Part shown: positions 51,342 through 60,811 of the stretch, piece after piece
How positions within the stretch are numbered: position 1 is the first letter of the stretch
Layout of the letters: every line of letters starts with the position of its first letter
NCBI GenBank assembly: GCA_021647405.1
Contig: JAKIUU010000009.1
Location: 1-64,000, forward strand
Direction of reading: 5' to 3'
Source: Flavobacteriaceae bacterium
GTDB taxonomy: Bacteria; Bacteroidota; Bacteroidia; Flavobacteriales; Flavobacteriaceae
Length of the DNA: 64,000 nt
Made by a program: the position numbers and the translations under genes
Notes under the pieces: generated by a model
Told to the model about the DNA's origin: nothing
Database searches by the model: none
The model's input: only the letters and a program-made list of their open reading frames with translations

Positions 51342-51818
51342 ATGAGCAATTCTAAAGTAAAAAAAATGTTATTCATTCTCTCTAAAGCAACCATAGAGAA
51401 TGTTTATGCAGCCTTTGTAATGGCCAATGGTGCCAGAATGGAAGGTATAGAAGCCGAAATATTTTTTACTTTCTTTGGCTTAGAAGCCATCCAAAAGAAA
51501 AAATTAGAACATTTACATGTAGCAACTGTAGGCAACCCTGCCATGCACATGCCAACCATGCTTGGTGGGTTACCAGGTATGGAAGCCTTTGCCACCATGA
51601 TGATGAAAAAAGAAATGGAAAAATTGGACATGCCTCCCATAGGAGAATTTATAGAAATCTTAGCCGATTCTGGTGTGAAATTATGGGCTTGTAAATTGGC
51701 TATTGATATGTTCCATTTAAAAGAAGAAGACTTGGTAGAAGATTTAGATGGTATTCTAACAATAGGCGATTTCTATAACAGAGCCGACCAAGAGGGTACG
51801 CATCTTTTATTTATTTAA
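51342..51818 (+). CDS. DsrE-family sulfurtransferase-like protein
   Basis: This is a 158-residue DsrE/DsrF/DrsH-like protein. The start is the ATG at 51342; an in-frame ATG at 51309 would overlap the DsrC-like gene. One conserved cysteine, Cys117 in LWACKLAIDMF, sits where DsrE-type proteins carry persulfide. A methionine-rich stretch (about 68-97, several Met and a GGLPGM) is notable. It is last of the three-gene sulfur operon and is followed by a terminator. Confidence 0.85.
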   Translation: MSNSKVKKMLFILSKATIENVYAAFVMANGARMEGIEAEIFFTFFGLEAIQKKKLEHLHVATVGNPAMHMPTMLGGLPGMEAFATMMMKKEMEKLDMPPIGEFIEILADSGVKLWACKLAIDMFHLKEEDLVEDLDGILTIGDFYNRADQEGTHLLFI

Positions 51819-51837
51819 TAGTTATTATACTCGATAT

Positions 51838-51873
51838 AAAAAGACCGAAACGCCAATCGTTTCGGTCTTTTTA
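51838..51873. terminator. Bidirectional terminator between sulfur operon and gap
   Basis: The stem AAAAGACCGAAACG with CGTTTCGGTCTTTT and a five-base loop has A and T runs on either side. It lies between the converging DsrE-type gene and gap. Confidence 0.9.
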
Positions 51874-51886
51874 TATATTCTTTTAA

Positions 51887-53335
51887 CTAGTAATACGTAA
51901 ACTTGTTGACTTGCGAAATATACCTAGCCAAGCGCATTACTTGATGGCTATAACCATACTCATTATCGTACCAAACATAGATTATCGCATCACTCCCTTC
52001 GTCAGTAACAATAGTGGCATGACTGTCGAATATGGCTGGTGCAACTCCCCCAACTATATCAGAAGACACCAACTCGTTACTCATAGAATATTTTATCTGC
52101 TCTACCAAGTTGCCTTCTAAAGCATATTTTTTCATAATGGCATTAATTTCATCCTTAGTGGTTTTCTTTAACAGATGTAAATTCAATATAGCCAAAGATC
52201 CATTGGGTACAGGAACGCGAATGGCACTAGAAGTTAATTTATTTTCAAGTTTTGGTAAGGCTTTTGCAACTGCCTTACCTGCACCTGTTTCGGTGATAAC
52301 CATATTTAAGGCCGCAGCACGTCCCCTACGGTATTTTTTATGCATATTATCAACCAGATTCTGATCGTTTGTATAGGCGTGAATGGTTTCTAGATGCCCA
52401 TTTCGGATGCCAAAATTATCTTCAATCACACTTAATACAGGTGTAATGGCATTTGTTGTACACGAAGCTGCAGTAAAAATATTAGTTGTATTCGGATCAA
52501 AATTATTTTGATTAACGCCATATACAATATTTGGCACACCTTTACCAGGCGCTGTTAATAACACTTTGGCTGTGCCTTTTGCTTTAAGATGTCTTCCCAA
52601 AGAAATTTCATCTCTAAAAACACCCGTATTGTCAATTACCAAAGCTTTAGAAATTCCGAATTTGGTATAATCAATTTCTTCGGGCTTGTCAGCCGATATC
52701 ATGTGAACAGTTGTGCCATTAATAATTAAGGCTTTTTGATTAAAATCTGAAATAACAGACCCTAAAAAATCTCCATGAACAGAATCATTACGCAATAAAG
52801 CGGCGCGTTTTTCGAGAATTACAGGGGTTATTTCTCCGCGAGTTACAATGGCTCTTAAGCGCATTTGTTTGCCTTTGCCCATCTTACTCATCAACTCTCT
52901 GGCTAATAAGCGGCCAATCCTACCGAAACCGTATAAAACAACATCTTTGGGTGGCGCTCCATTATAACTTTTAGCTCCAGACAATTTGTCGGTAACAAAA
53001 CTTAATTTGTTTCTGTTTAAATTTTCTTCTAAAAGAAAATCATAAGACAATTTACCAATATCAAGCTTTGAAGGTGGTAAATTTAACTGCGAAATGGCTT
53101 TGGCTATTTCTAAAGCTTCAAAAATAGAAATAGGTTTTTCTACAAATGCAGCAGCGTACTCTAACAGGGTTAAAATTTCGCTTACATTTCTGTCGATTAA
53201 TTGGTTTCTAAATAAAACCAATTCTATGGTGTCATCATACCATAAATCGCTAATTATCTTAATAATTTCAATGGTAGCCCGCCTTCTATCTGTTTGAACG
53301 GCAAGCTCTTGCTCGTAACTTTTTTGTAGTGGCAT
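51887..53335 (-). CDS. gap: Glyceraldehyde-3-phosphate dehydrogenase, long form
   Basis: This cytosolic glycolytic/gluconeogenic enzyme is 482 residues from the ATG at 53335. The longer reading starts with TTG and adds eleven residues. About 130 N-terminal helical residues precede the catalytic part, a layout found in a Bacteroidota/proteobacterial subgroup. NAD-binding GFGRIGR (136-142), the active cysteine Cys292 in AASCTTNAI, and the C-terminal YDNEYGYSHQ are present. Cofactor preference is uncertain. A regular-length gap may exist elsewhere. Confidence 0.94.
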   Translation of the reverse strand: MPLQKSYEQELAVQTDRRRATIEIIKIISDLWYDDTIELVLFRNQLIDRNVSEILTLLEYAAAFVEKPISIFEALEIAKAISQLNLPPSKLDIGKLSYDFLLEENLNRNKLSFVTDKLSGAKSYNGAPPKDVVLYGFGRIGRLLARELMSKMGKGKQMRLRAIVTRGEITPVILEKRAALLRNDSVHGDFLGSVISDFNQKALIINGTTVHMISADKPEEIDYTKFGISKALVIDNTGVFRDEISLGRHLKAKGTAKVLLTAPGKGVPNIVYGVNQNNFDPNTTNIFTAASCTTNAITPVLSVIEDNFGIRNGHLETIHAYTNDQNLVDNMHKKYRRGRAAALNMVITETGAGKAVAKALPKLENKLTSSAIRVPVPNGSLAILNLHLLKKTTKDEINAIMKKYALEGNLVEQIKYSMSNELVSSDIVGGVAPAIFDSHATIVTDEGSDAIIYVWYDNEYGYSHQVMRLARYISQVNKFTYY

Positions 53336-53397
53336 CTTTGGTTGTGTTGGGTTGTTTATATCTTTCAAAGGTAATTATTTTAATAGAATTACAACAA

Positions 53398-53425
53398 AAA
53401 AGGCTGCTAAAAATAGCAGCCTTTT
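53398..53425 (-). terminator. Terminator of the Deg protease gene
   Basis: GGCTGCTA (53402-53409) pairs with TAGCAGCC (53414-53421) around an A4 loop, flanked by A and T runs. It lies just past the stop of the Deg protease and upstream of gap. Confidence 0.85.
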
Positions 53426-53452
53426 AAACCAAACTAATTATAATTAAACAAA

Positions 53453-54886
53453 CTAATTCAACATTAAAGAAACATACCCTACTCTTCCTCTTTGATCAAG
53501 AATTTGAAGGGTGATATACTTTTCATTTTCATTATTTTTAAGATATGTACTCAATTCGTTAAGACTTGTAATTTTAATATTATTGACAGCTAAAATAATA
53601 TCGTTATTTTGCAAACCTTTGGCCTTTAATTCCCTATTGTTTAGGTTGGTAATTTTAACACCATAATCAATATCAAATTTTTCTTTTTCTGTTTCAGACA
53701 AGGGTTTGATTCTACCAATATAGTAATTTACATAATCGACACTTGAAACCGTTTCTTTTCCAAATTTGTTTTTAAGTGTCAGTGGTATTTTCTTTTCAAC
53801 ACCCTCTCTTAAAATACTTAAGCTGATTTTATCGCCCGGTCTTTTTGAACCCAGAAAACCTATTAAATCGGCATATTTTTTAATATCTATACCGTCTATT
53901 TTAACAATAATGTCGCTCTTTTGCAATCCTGCTTTTTTAGCAGCTCCTTCATCAGAAACGTCTAAAATAATAACCCCTTCTGTGTTGGGAACTTTATAAA
54001 AACGGGCTTTATCAGCATTTAAATCGTCTGGTATAATACCCAAATAAGCACGTTGCACATTTCCGTAAAGCATGATATCATCAATAACCCTTTTTGCAAT
54101 GTTAGAGGGTACTGCAAATGAATAGCCCATATACGATCCTGTTAAAGATTCTATGGCCGAATTTATTCCGATAAGTTCGCCACGTGTATTTACAAGAGCA
54201 CCGCCACTATTACCCGGATTTACAACAGCATCTGTTTGAATAAAAGATTCTATAGCCCCCCTATTTTTATTGATGTTAATATTTCTTCCTTTGGCACTTA
54301 TAATACCAGCCGTAACCGTTGAAGCCAAGTTAAAAGGATTGCCAACGGCCAAAACCCACTCGCCCACTTTAACGTTGTCTGAATTTCCAAAAGGAATATA
54401 TGGTAAATTTTTGGCGTCAATCTTAACAAGAGCAATATCGGTATTGGGATCTGTACCTACTATTGTAGCTTTGAATTTTCGCTTATCATTAAGGGTTACT
54501 TCTAAAAATTTAGCATTGTCAATTACATGGTTATTGGTAATAATATAGCCGTCTGCAGAAATAATAACTCCCGAACCTGTTCCTACCTGTTTGTATTGTC
54601 TGACACTATTACCGCCATTAAAAAAATTAGAAAAAGGATCTTGAACTTCTTTAATAGACACATTCTTTACATGAACTACAGCGGCTAAAGTAGCGTCGGC
54701 CGCTTTAGTAAAATCGGTATTTTCTGCAGGTATTGCGTAATTTACAACCTGAGGTTTGGGCGCGTCCTTTTGTAAAACGATGGGGTAAACCGCTCCTTTG
54801 TTTTCTTCTAAAAATAATTTATAACTCCCCAAAGTCATAGCGCCTCCCAATGCAGAAGCTAAAATTAATGTGGTTATTTTTTTCAT
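53453..54886 (-). CDS. DegP/HtrA-family serine protease
   Basis: This 477-residue periplasmic quality-control protease starts at the ATG at 54886, which gives an N-terminal MKKITTLILASALGG export signal. A trypsin-like domain with the triad His (TNNHVID), Asp (NTDIALVKID) and Ser (GNSGGALV) is followed by two PDZ domains (about 265-360 and 385-475), the layout of DegP and DegQ. It is a single-gene unit with its own terminator, divergent from dapF. A TAATTTTG element (54922-54915, minus strand) lies upstream. Confidence 0.95.
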   Translation of the reverse strand: MKKITTLILASALGGAMTLGSYKLFLEENKGAVYPIVLQKDAPKPQVVNYAIPAENTDFTKAADATLAAVVHVKNVSIKEVQDPFSNFFNGGNSVRQYKQVGTGSGVIISADGYIITNNHVIDNAKFLEVTLNDKRKFKATIVGTDPNTDIALVKIDAKNLPYIPFGNSDNVKVGEWVLAVGNPFNLASTVTAGIISAKGRNININKNRGAIESFIQTDAVVNPGNSGGALVNTRGELIGINSAIESLTGSYMGYSFAVPSNIAKRVIDDIMLYGNVQRAYLGIIPDDLNADKARFYKVPNTEGVIILDVSDEGAAKKAGLQKSDIIVKIDGIDIKKYADLIGFLGSKRPGDKISLSILREGVEKKIPLTLKNKFGKETVSSVDYVNYYIGRIKPLSETEKEKFDIDYGVKITNLNNRELKAKGLQNNDIILAVNNIKITSLNELSTYLKNNENEKYITLQILDQRGRVGYVSLMLN

Positions 54887-55011
54887 TATTATTTTGTTTT
54901 GTAATAGCAACAGTCAAAATTACAAATAATTGTATTTCAAAATTTATGTTTAACACTGTCTTAACTACACTTTAACTGGTTTTTAACAAAACAAGCTTTA
55001 TAAAATATCAT

Positions 55012-55019
55012 TACATTTG
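55012..55019 (+). promoter_or_regulatory. Likely -7 element of the dapF operon
   Basis: TACATTTG fits TAnnTTTG and lies 17 bases ahead of the dapF ATG. It would drive dapF, the GNAT gene and mltG as one unit. Confidence 0.45.
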
Positions 55020-55036
55020 CACAGACATTTTTTTAC

Positions 55037-55816
55037 ATGAAACTGACTTTCTACAAATATCAAGGTACTGGGAACGATTTTGTTTTAATTGACAACCGAT
55101 TAAAAATATGCGACACCTCAAATACCAAACGCATTGCCCAAATTTGCGATCGTAAATTTGGCATTGGTGCCGATGGGTTTATTTGTCTGGAAAATAAAGC
55201 TGATTTCGATTTTAAAATGCTGTATTTTAACGCTGATGGCAACGAGAGTACAATGTGTGGCAATGGCGGACGCTGTATTGTGGCTTTTGCAAAATATCTT
55301 AATATCATTGAAAATTCGGCCCACTTTATAGCTATTGATGGTCCTCATAATGCCTCAATAAATGGCAACTCTGTAAGCTTACAAATGCAAGATGTTAATA
55401 GTATTCATGTTGGTAAAGCGCATGTTTTTTTAGATACAGGCTCACCGCACCATGTCAGCTATATAAAAGACATCAATCAATTAGATGTCAAACAAAAAGG
55501 AAGCCGTATAAGATATGGTGCCCCTTATTTTAAAGACGGTACAAATGTTAATTTTGTTGAACAAATTGATAACAACACTTTTAAAGTAAGGACTTATGAA
55601 CGTGGTGTAGAAGACGAAACTTTAAGTTGTGGCACTGGTGTTACTGCCGTAGCCATTGCCAGTCATAAAATGGCTAAAACAAAAGATTCCGTTATAAATT
55701 TGCAAACCGAAGGCGGTGATTTAAAAGTGCGTTTTACCGAGAAAGAAGGTCTTTACACCGATGTGTTTTTAGAAGGGCCTACTGAACAGGTTTTTAAAGG
55801 CGTGATATCATTATAA
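55037..55816 (+). CDS. dapF: Diaminopimelate epimerase
   Basis: This 259-residue cytosolic enzyme converts LL- to meso-diaminopimelate for lysine and peptidoglycan synthesis. The two catalytic cysteines are in MCGNGGRC (about 72-79) and LSCGTGVTA (about 195-203). The N-terminal YQGTGNDFVLID is typical. It shares one base with the next gene, and the operon ends with mltG, a second cell-wall gene. Confidence 0.97.
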   Translation: MKLTFYKYQGTGNDFVLIDNRLKICDTSNTKRIAQICDRKFGIGADGFICLENKADFDFKMLYFNADGNESTMCGNGGRCIVAFAKYLNIIENSAHFIAIDGPHNASINGNSVSLQMQDVNSIHVGKAHVFLDTGSPHHVSYIKDINQLDVKQKGSRIRYGAPYFKDGTNVNFVEQIDNNTFKVRTYERGVEDETLSCGTGVTAVAIASHKMAKTKDSVINLQTEGGDLKVRFTEKEGLYTDVFLEGPTEQVFKGVISL

Positions 55817-56340
55817 TGGAAACACTAAAAGGTAAAAATATTTATTTGCGGGCATTAGAGCCAGAGGACTTAAATTTTCTCTTTGCCATAGAAAATGATG
55901 AAAATATTTGGGAAGTTAGCGGCACGCAAACACCTTTTTCTAAATTTATTTTAAAGCAGTATTTAGAACAGGCACATTTAGATATTTATCAGGCCAAGCA
56001 GTTGCGTTTGGTTATTTCAAAACAAGACAATGACACCCCTGTTGGATTGATTGACCTTTTCGATTTTGACCCACAACACAAACGCGTTGGAATAGGTATT
56101 GTTATTACTAAAAAAAACAGCGGGCAGGGTTTTGCCAAAGAAGCACTCAATATTTTAATTAAGTATTGTTTCTCTACTTTACAACTACATCAAATTTACG
56201 CCAATATTTTAGAAGATAATTCTAAAAGCATTCATCTATTTACCCAATTGGGTTTTGAGAGAATTGGCCTTAAAAAAGACTGGATATCACATAAAAATCA
56301 GTTTAAAAATGAAATCTCATTTCAACTTATAAATAAATGA
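55816..56340 (+). CDS. GNAT-family N-acetyltransferase
   Basis: This 174-residue acetyltransferase is of the RimJ/RimL-like type. It starts with the usual LRALEPEDL and has the acetyl-CoA binding region around IVITKKNSGQGFAKEALNI (about 95-113) and the final ERIGLKKDW. The substrate could be a ribosomal protein N-terminus or a small molecule; not determinable. It is embedded between dapF and mltG with overlapping stops and starts. Confidence 0.88.
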   Translation: METLKGKNIYLRALEPEDLNFLFAIENDENIWEVSGTQTPFSKFILKQYLEQAHLDIYQAKQLRLVISKQDNDTPVGLIDLFDFDPQHKRVGIGIVITKKNSGQGFAKEALNILIKYCFSTLQLHQIYANILEDNSKSIHLFTQLGFERIGLKKDWISHKNQFKNEISFQLINK

Positions 56341-57398
56341 TTTTGAAAATATTAACTGTTATTTTATCCCAATTAAAATCGCGTAAAATTTATATTTTTA
56401 TACTGCTTTTTTTACATGCACTTGGCTTCTTTATTTACGGTACCATATATTACAATAATGTTAAAAAGTCGGGTTATGTATTGATTCCACATAATAGTAA
56501 TTTTACCGAAGTGCGTCATATGTTAACGCCTTATTTAAAGTCAGAAAGAACTTTTAAATGGGTCTCACAACTAAAAAAGTACCCAGCCAAAATTAAATCG
56601 GGGCGCTATTATATTGAAAAAGGCATGAGTAACAATACCTTAATCAATAAATTACGCAGTGGCAGTCAAAAACCCATTACCGTTATATTTAACAATCAAA
56701 ATAGTTTAGAATTATTAGCAGGCACTATTGCCAAACAAATTGAAGCCGATTCTACAAGCCTCTTAAAAGTGATGCTTGACAGTACTTTTTTAAAAGAAAA
56801 TAATTTAACGGCTGATAATACACTGGGTATTTACATTCCGAATAGCTACCAGTTTTACTGGAACACATCTGCCAAAAAATTTAGAAATAAAATGCTTGGC
56901 AATTTTAAACACTTTTGGCATAAAAACAGCCGACAAGAAAAGGCTGATTCTTTAAATTTAAGTCCGCTTCAAATATATACTTTGGCTTCAATCGTGCAAA
57001 AAGAAACGGCTAAAGTAGAGGAACGCCCTATTGTTGCAGGATTGTATTTAAACAGAATAAAACGCGGCTGGGCTTTACAAGCCGACCCCACAGTTATTTT
57101 TGCACTCAAAAAAATGTACAATAAGGACACTGTTATTAAACGGGTTTTAAATAAAGATCTGCGCATCAAATCGCCTTACAACACCTATTTAAATAAAGGT
57201 TTGCCACCAGGTCCTATTGCCATGCCAGATGTTTCAAGTATTGATGCTGTTTTGAATCCTGCACAGCACAACTATTTTTTTATGTGTGCCAGCACTACAA
57301 ATTTTGGCTATCACGAATTTGCTAGAAGCAGTTTTCAGCATGCTATAAATGCAGAAAAATACCGCAGGTGGATTAGCAAGCAAGGGATCAGACGTTAG
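56337..57398 (+). CDS. mltG: Endolytic murein transglycosylase
   Basis: This 353-residue MltG (YceG) protein cleaves nascent glycan strands at the inner membrane. One N-terminal span (about 19-38) precedes a LysM-like region and the catalytic domain with the Glu in IVQKETAKVEERP (about 219-231), followed by LQADPTVIFAL and GLPPGPIAMP. It overlaps the GNAT gene by 4 bases. Confidence 0.95.
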   Translation: MILKILTVILSQLKSRKIYIFILLFLHALGFFIYGTIYYNNVKKSGYVLIPHNSNFTEVRHMLTPYLKSERTFKWVSQLKKYPAKIKSGRYYIEKGMSNNTLINKLRSGSQKPITVIFNNQNSLELLAGTIAKQIEADSTSLLKVMLDSTFLKENNLTADNTLGIYIPNSYQFYWNTSAKKFRNKMLGNFKHFWHKNSRQEKADSLNLSPLQIYTLASIVQKETAKVEERPIVAGLYLNRIKRGWALQADPTVIFALKKMYNKDTVIKRVLNKDLRIKSPYNTYLNKGLPPGPIAMPDVSSIDAVLNPAQHNYFFMCASTTNFGYHEFARSSFQHAINAEKYRRWISKQGIRR

Positions 57399-57511
57399 AG
57401 CTATACAAAATGTCTTAACGGGGAAATTTTTAAGTTTTAAACAAATTTAAATGTTTTTATCAGTTTGCTAATCTAAAGACAAAGACGGAAAATACAAAGA
57501 CGTCTTCACGA

Positions 57512-57528
57512 ATCAAGCGAAGCTTGAT
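57512..57528. repeat. Short hairpin repeat in the mltG-methylase gap
   Basis: ATCAAGC-GAA-GCTTGAT has the same GAA loop as the hairpin at 34319. The surrounding 57399-57616 gap also carries attgctacgcc and cttgcaatgaca, which look like pieces of a dispersed intergenic repeat of flavobacteria. No gene is seen in the gap. Confidence 0.5.
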
Positions 57529-57616
57529 GTGGTGATCTCATGAGGCTTCTTACAATTTCCCTAGAGATTGCTACGCCAAACAAGTTTGTCTTGCAATGAC
57601 AATATAATTTCTAGAT

Positions 57617-58333
57617 TTAGAATTTATGAATAATAAAAATAGCAGGTCTTTTATGTAAGTTGGGCTTGTGCCCTTTCCAATCTTTCACACTAAAAGTTCT
57701 GATGTATTCTGTTGATAAAGTGATGTCAACTGCAATACACAATTGTGTGTTAGGTGTTAAAACCTGACATAAATGTGTAAATAACTTATCATTGCGATAA
57801 GGTGTTTCTATAAATATTTGTGATTGCTTGTGGTCTTTAGACAGCTTTTCGAGTTGTTTAATTTTATTTTTACGTTCTGATTGCTCAATGGGTAAATAAC
57901 CATTAAAGGCAAAATTCTGACCGTTAAATCCAGAACTCATCATGGCCAATAAAATGGAAGAAGGCCCCACCAAAGGTACTACGTTAATATTTTTTTGATG
58001 TGCCAATTTAACCATATTAGACCCTGGGTCAGCAATGGCTGGGTTTCCAGCTTCGGACAATAGACCAACATTAACACCTTCGTTACAAACATCTAAATAA
58101 TGTTGTGTGTCTTGTTCATGGGTAAATTTATCGATTAAACAAATCTCTAATTTTTCTTGAGATTTTCTAGGTGTGATTTTTTTTATAAAACGTCTGGCCG
58201 ATTTTTCGTTTTCTACAATGTAATAATCAATTTCTTCAACAATTTTTCTAACAGACAAAGGCAAAACTTCTAAAGGCTCATTATCGCCTAAAGTTGTTGG
58301 TATTAAATATAATTTTCCTTTTTCGTTAAGCAT
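57617..58333 (-). CDS. RsmI-like SAM-dependent methyltransferase
   Basis: This 238-residue tetrapyrrole-methylase-fold protein is related to RsmI, which methylates the ribose of C1402 in 16S rRNA. The signature GLLSEAGNPAIADPG (about 92-106) and the PLVGPSS loop are present. It is shorter than E. coli RsmI (286 residues). Flavobacteria often have both this protein and a longer RsmI, so the exact target is uncertain. It overlaps the phosphatase gene by 8 bases. Confidence 0.85.
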   Translation of the reverse strand: MLNEKGKLYLIPTTLGDNEPLEVLPLSVRKIVEEIDYYIVENEKSARRFIKKITPRKSQEKLEICLIDKFTHEQDTQHYLDVCNEGVNVGLLSEAGNPAIADPGSNMVKLAHQKNINVVPLVGPSSILLAMMSSGFNGQNFAFNGYLPIEQSERKNKIKQLEKLSKDHKQSQIFIETPYRNDKLFTHLCQVLTPNTQLCIAVDITLSTEYIRTFSVKDWKGHKPNLHKRPAIFIIHKF

Positions 58334-58784
58334 GGTTTAATTGATTTGCCAATTCGGTTGTGGCCTTGTCTAAAATGCCATAAACTTGTTCAAATAGAAA
58401 TATGCCACCTGTGTAAGGATCGGGTACATCAATATTTTCGCCCGGAAACAAAACATCCAAAAACAATTTTATTTTTTCTTTGTCCTTATCGGATTTTGCC
58501 ATCGCGTTAAGTGTCTCATAATTGTTAATATCCATGGCGTAAATAACATCAAAATTATTAAAATCGACTTCAGAGAATTGTCTGCCCCGTTGGTTTGAAA
58601 TATCTAAATTGTGCTTATTGGCTACAGCTATAGAGCGTTTATCGGGTTGATTCCCAATATGCCAAGATCCTGTTCCGGCAGAATCTACAAAATATTTAGA
58701 GTTGTCTAATTTCGATTTTAAAAGCCCTTCGGCTAAAGGAGAACGGCAAATGTTGCCCAAACATACCATAAGAATACGTACCAT
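58326..58784 (-). CDS. Low-molecular-weight protein-tyrosine phosphatase
   Basis: This 152-residue phosphatase has the P-loop CLGNICRS (8-15; Cys8, Arg14) and the general-acid DPYTGG (about 121-126). Targets could be a tyrosine kinase of capsule export or arginine-phosphorylated proteins. It lies 12 bases after dnaA on the same strand and overlaps the RsmI-like gene. Confidence 0.95.
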   Translation of the reverse strand: MVRILMVCLGNICRSPLAEGLLKSKLDNSKYFVDSAGTGSWHIGNQPDKRSIAVANKHNLDISNQRGRQFSEVDFNNFDVIYAMDINNYETLNAMAKSDKDKEKIKLFLDVLFPGENIDVPDPYTGGIFLFEQVYGILDKATTELANQLNHA

Positions 58785-58796
58785 ACGCCTTAGGTT

Positions 58797-60224
58797 TTAA
58801 TAAGACAATTTTTTAGTAATATCTTCTACGTATTTTCTAAATTGCTTGTCGGTTTCTGTTAAATTATCAACCGTTTTACAAGCATGAAGTACTGTTGCGT
58901 GGTCGCGTTTGCCTATTTGAGCACCAATACTTGCCAAGGATGCTTTTGTCATCCGTTTGGCAAAAAACATGGCCAATTGTCTGGCTTGTACAATATGACG
59001 TTTTCGGGTCTTTGATTGTAAGACTGCAAGTTCGATTTCAAAGTATTTTGAAACTGTTTTTTGAATGTGATCTATAGAAATCTCGCGATTTGTGTTCTTA
59101 ACAAATTTATCTACAATTTGTTTTGTAAGAATTAATGTAAATTCTTTTTTGTTAAAAGAAGCCTGTGCAATCATCGAAATTAAAACACCTTCTAGCTCTC
59201 TAACATTGCTCTTTATATGTTTGGCAATATATTCTACAATTTCGTCGGGCATTACAACGCCATCCCTAAACAATTTATTTTGAAGGATGGATATGCGTGT
59301 TTCAAAATCGGGTGCTTGCAATTCGGCAGACAATCCCCATTTAAAACGCGACAACAAACGTTGTTCTATATCTTGCATATCTACAGGTGCCTTATCGGAT
59401 GTTAAAATAACCTGCTTGCCATTTTGATGTAAATGGTTAAAAATATGGAAAAATACATCTTGTGTGCCTGTTTTACCAGATAAAAACTGAACATCGTCTA
59501 TTATCAAAACATCAATCATCTGATAGAAATGAATAAAATCGTTTCTTGAATTGGTTTTAACAGCATCTATATATTGTTGTGTAAATTTCTCGGCAGAAAT
59601 ATACAACACTGTTTTATCGGCGTATTTATTTTTAATTTCAACACCTATGGCATGCGCTATATGGGTTTTACCCAAGCCTACACCTCCGTAAATTAACAGC
59701 GGATTAAAAGAAGTGCCTCCCGGTTTATTTGCCACAGCAATACCTGCAGAACGTGCCAATCTGTTGGCATCGCCTTCAATAAAATTATCGAAATTATAAT
59801 TGGGATTTAATTGTGACTCTATTTTAACTTTTTGGATACCCGGAATAATAAACGGATTTCTGAGCTCTCTCTTATTAAATTCAAGAGGAACGGAAATATT
59901 TTGGCCATACATGGGCTTTCTGTTAGAACTCGGAATTTTAACCGTGTGGGGTTGTTTGCTGCTATAAGCATTCTCCATTCTAACATCATAAATCAATTTT
60001 GCATCTTTACCCAACTCTCTTACCAGAGCCACACGCAATAATTTTATATAATGTTCTTCTAACCATTCGTAAAAAAATTTACTGGGTACTTGAATGGTTA
60101 AAGCGTCTGCCGAAAGCTTCATAGGTTTGATAGGCTCAAACCAAGTTTTATAAGCCTGTGGTTTAATGTTATCTTTTATAAAAGATAAGCAGGCTTGCCA
60201 AACTGATAAAGCAGTGTTAGTCAT
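58797..60224 (-). CDS. dnaA: Chromosomal replication initiator DnaA
   Basis: This 475-residue AAA+ protein opens the origin of replication. Domain I (1-90, VWQACLSFIKDNI) is followed by a linker and the AAA+ core with Walker A GGVGLGKTH (about 180-188), Walker B VLIIDDVQFL and the sensor region LLSRFKWGL. The C-terminal DNA-binding domain has IGKRDHATVLHA (DnaA signature). It is first of a dnaA-phosphatase-methylase run. Confidence 0.98.
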   Translation of the reverse strand: MTNTALSVWQACLSFIKDNIKPQAYKTWFEPIKPMKLSADALTIQVPSKFFYEWLEEHYIKLLRVALVRELGKDAKLIYDVRMENAYSSKQPHTVKIPSSNRKPMYGQNISVPLEFNKRELRNPFIIPGIQKVKIESQLNPNYNFDNFIEGDANRLARSAGIAVANKPGGTSFNPLLIYGGVGLGKTHIAHAIGVEIKNKYADKTVLYISAEKFTQQYIDAVKTNSRNDFIHFYQMIDVLIIDDVQFLSGKTGTQDVFFHIFNHLHQNGKQVILTSDKAPVDMQDIEQRLLSRFKWGLSAELQAPDFETRISILQNKLFRDGVVMPDEIVEYIAKHIKSNVRELEGVLISMIAQASFNKKEFTLILTKQIVDKFVKNTNREISIDHIQKTVSKYFEIELAVLQSKTRKRHIVQARQLAMFFAKRMTKASLASIGAQIGKRDHATVLHACKTVDNLTETDKQFRKYVEDITKKLSY

Positions 60225-60394
60225 TATTAGGTTTAAGTGGTTTGCTTATTAATAAGACAATAATTAAAGAAATTATCCTCCGGTTAATTGTTGTACAAAA
60301 ATGTGCATAATTTTCGTTAAAAAAAAATCAAATCGCTATTGGTTTATCACTTTTTTTTGCGTAAACTGTTGCAGGCTTAAATCAATCACTTTTA
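60225..60394. promoter_or_regulatory. dnaA upstream region with DnaA-box-like sites
   Basis: TGTGCATAA (60302-60310) differs by one base from a reverse DnaA box, and TTATCCTCC (60273-60281) by two. A 12-base palindrome CTTATTAATAAG also occurs at about 60245-60256. Autoregulation of dnaA is possible. The box number is too low to call an origin. Confidence 0.3.
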
Positions 60395-60811
60395 ATGATA
60401 GAACACTCCACGAGCATAAGGGTTCGCTATAGTGAAACGGACCAAATGAAATATGTATATTATGGTAATTATGCCGCTTATTTTGAGGTAGGTAGGGCTG
60501 AATGGCTCCGAAAATTTAACCTTTCTTACAAGACTATGGAAGACAACGGCATTATGTTGCCCGCTATAGAGTTAAACGTAAAGTACCATAAACCAGCTAT
60601 TTATGATGATTTACTACAAATAACAACCAAACTAATAAAATTACCTCAAGTAAAAATAGAATTTGATTTTAGGATTACCAATCAAAAAAATGAACTCATT
60701 ACAACGGGCAAAAGTATTTTGGTTTTTTGGGATATGAAACGAAATAGACCTACTAAAGCACCGCAAATATTTTTAGACAAGATAAAACCTTTTTTTAAGA
60801 CGCAGAATTAG
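60395..60811 (+). CDS. Acyl-CoA thioesterase (YbgC/4HBT type)
   Basis: This 138-residue hotdog-fold thioesterase has the 4-hydroxybenzoyl-CoA thioesterase/YbgC pattern RYSETDQMKYVYYGNYAAYF (10-29), in which the Asp-x4-Tyr segment carries the catalytic residue. It probably hydrolyses short acyl-CoA. Its 3' end overlaps the converging YigZ gene by 17 bases. Confidence 0.92.
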   Translation: MIEHSTSIRVRYSETDQMKYVYYGNYAAYFEVGRAEWLRKFNLSYKTMEDNGIMLPAIELNVKYHKPAIYDDLLQITTKLIKLPQVKIEFDFRITNQKNELITTGKSILVFWDMKRNRPTKAPQIFLDKIKPFFKTQN

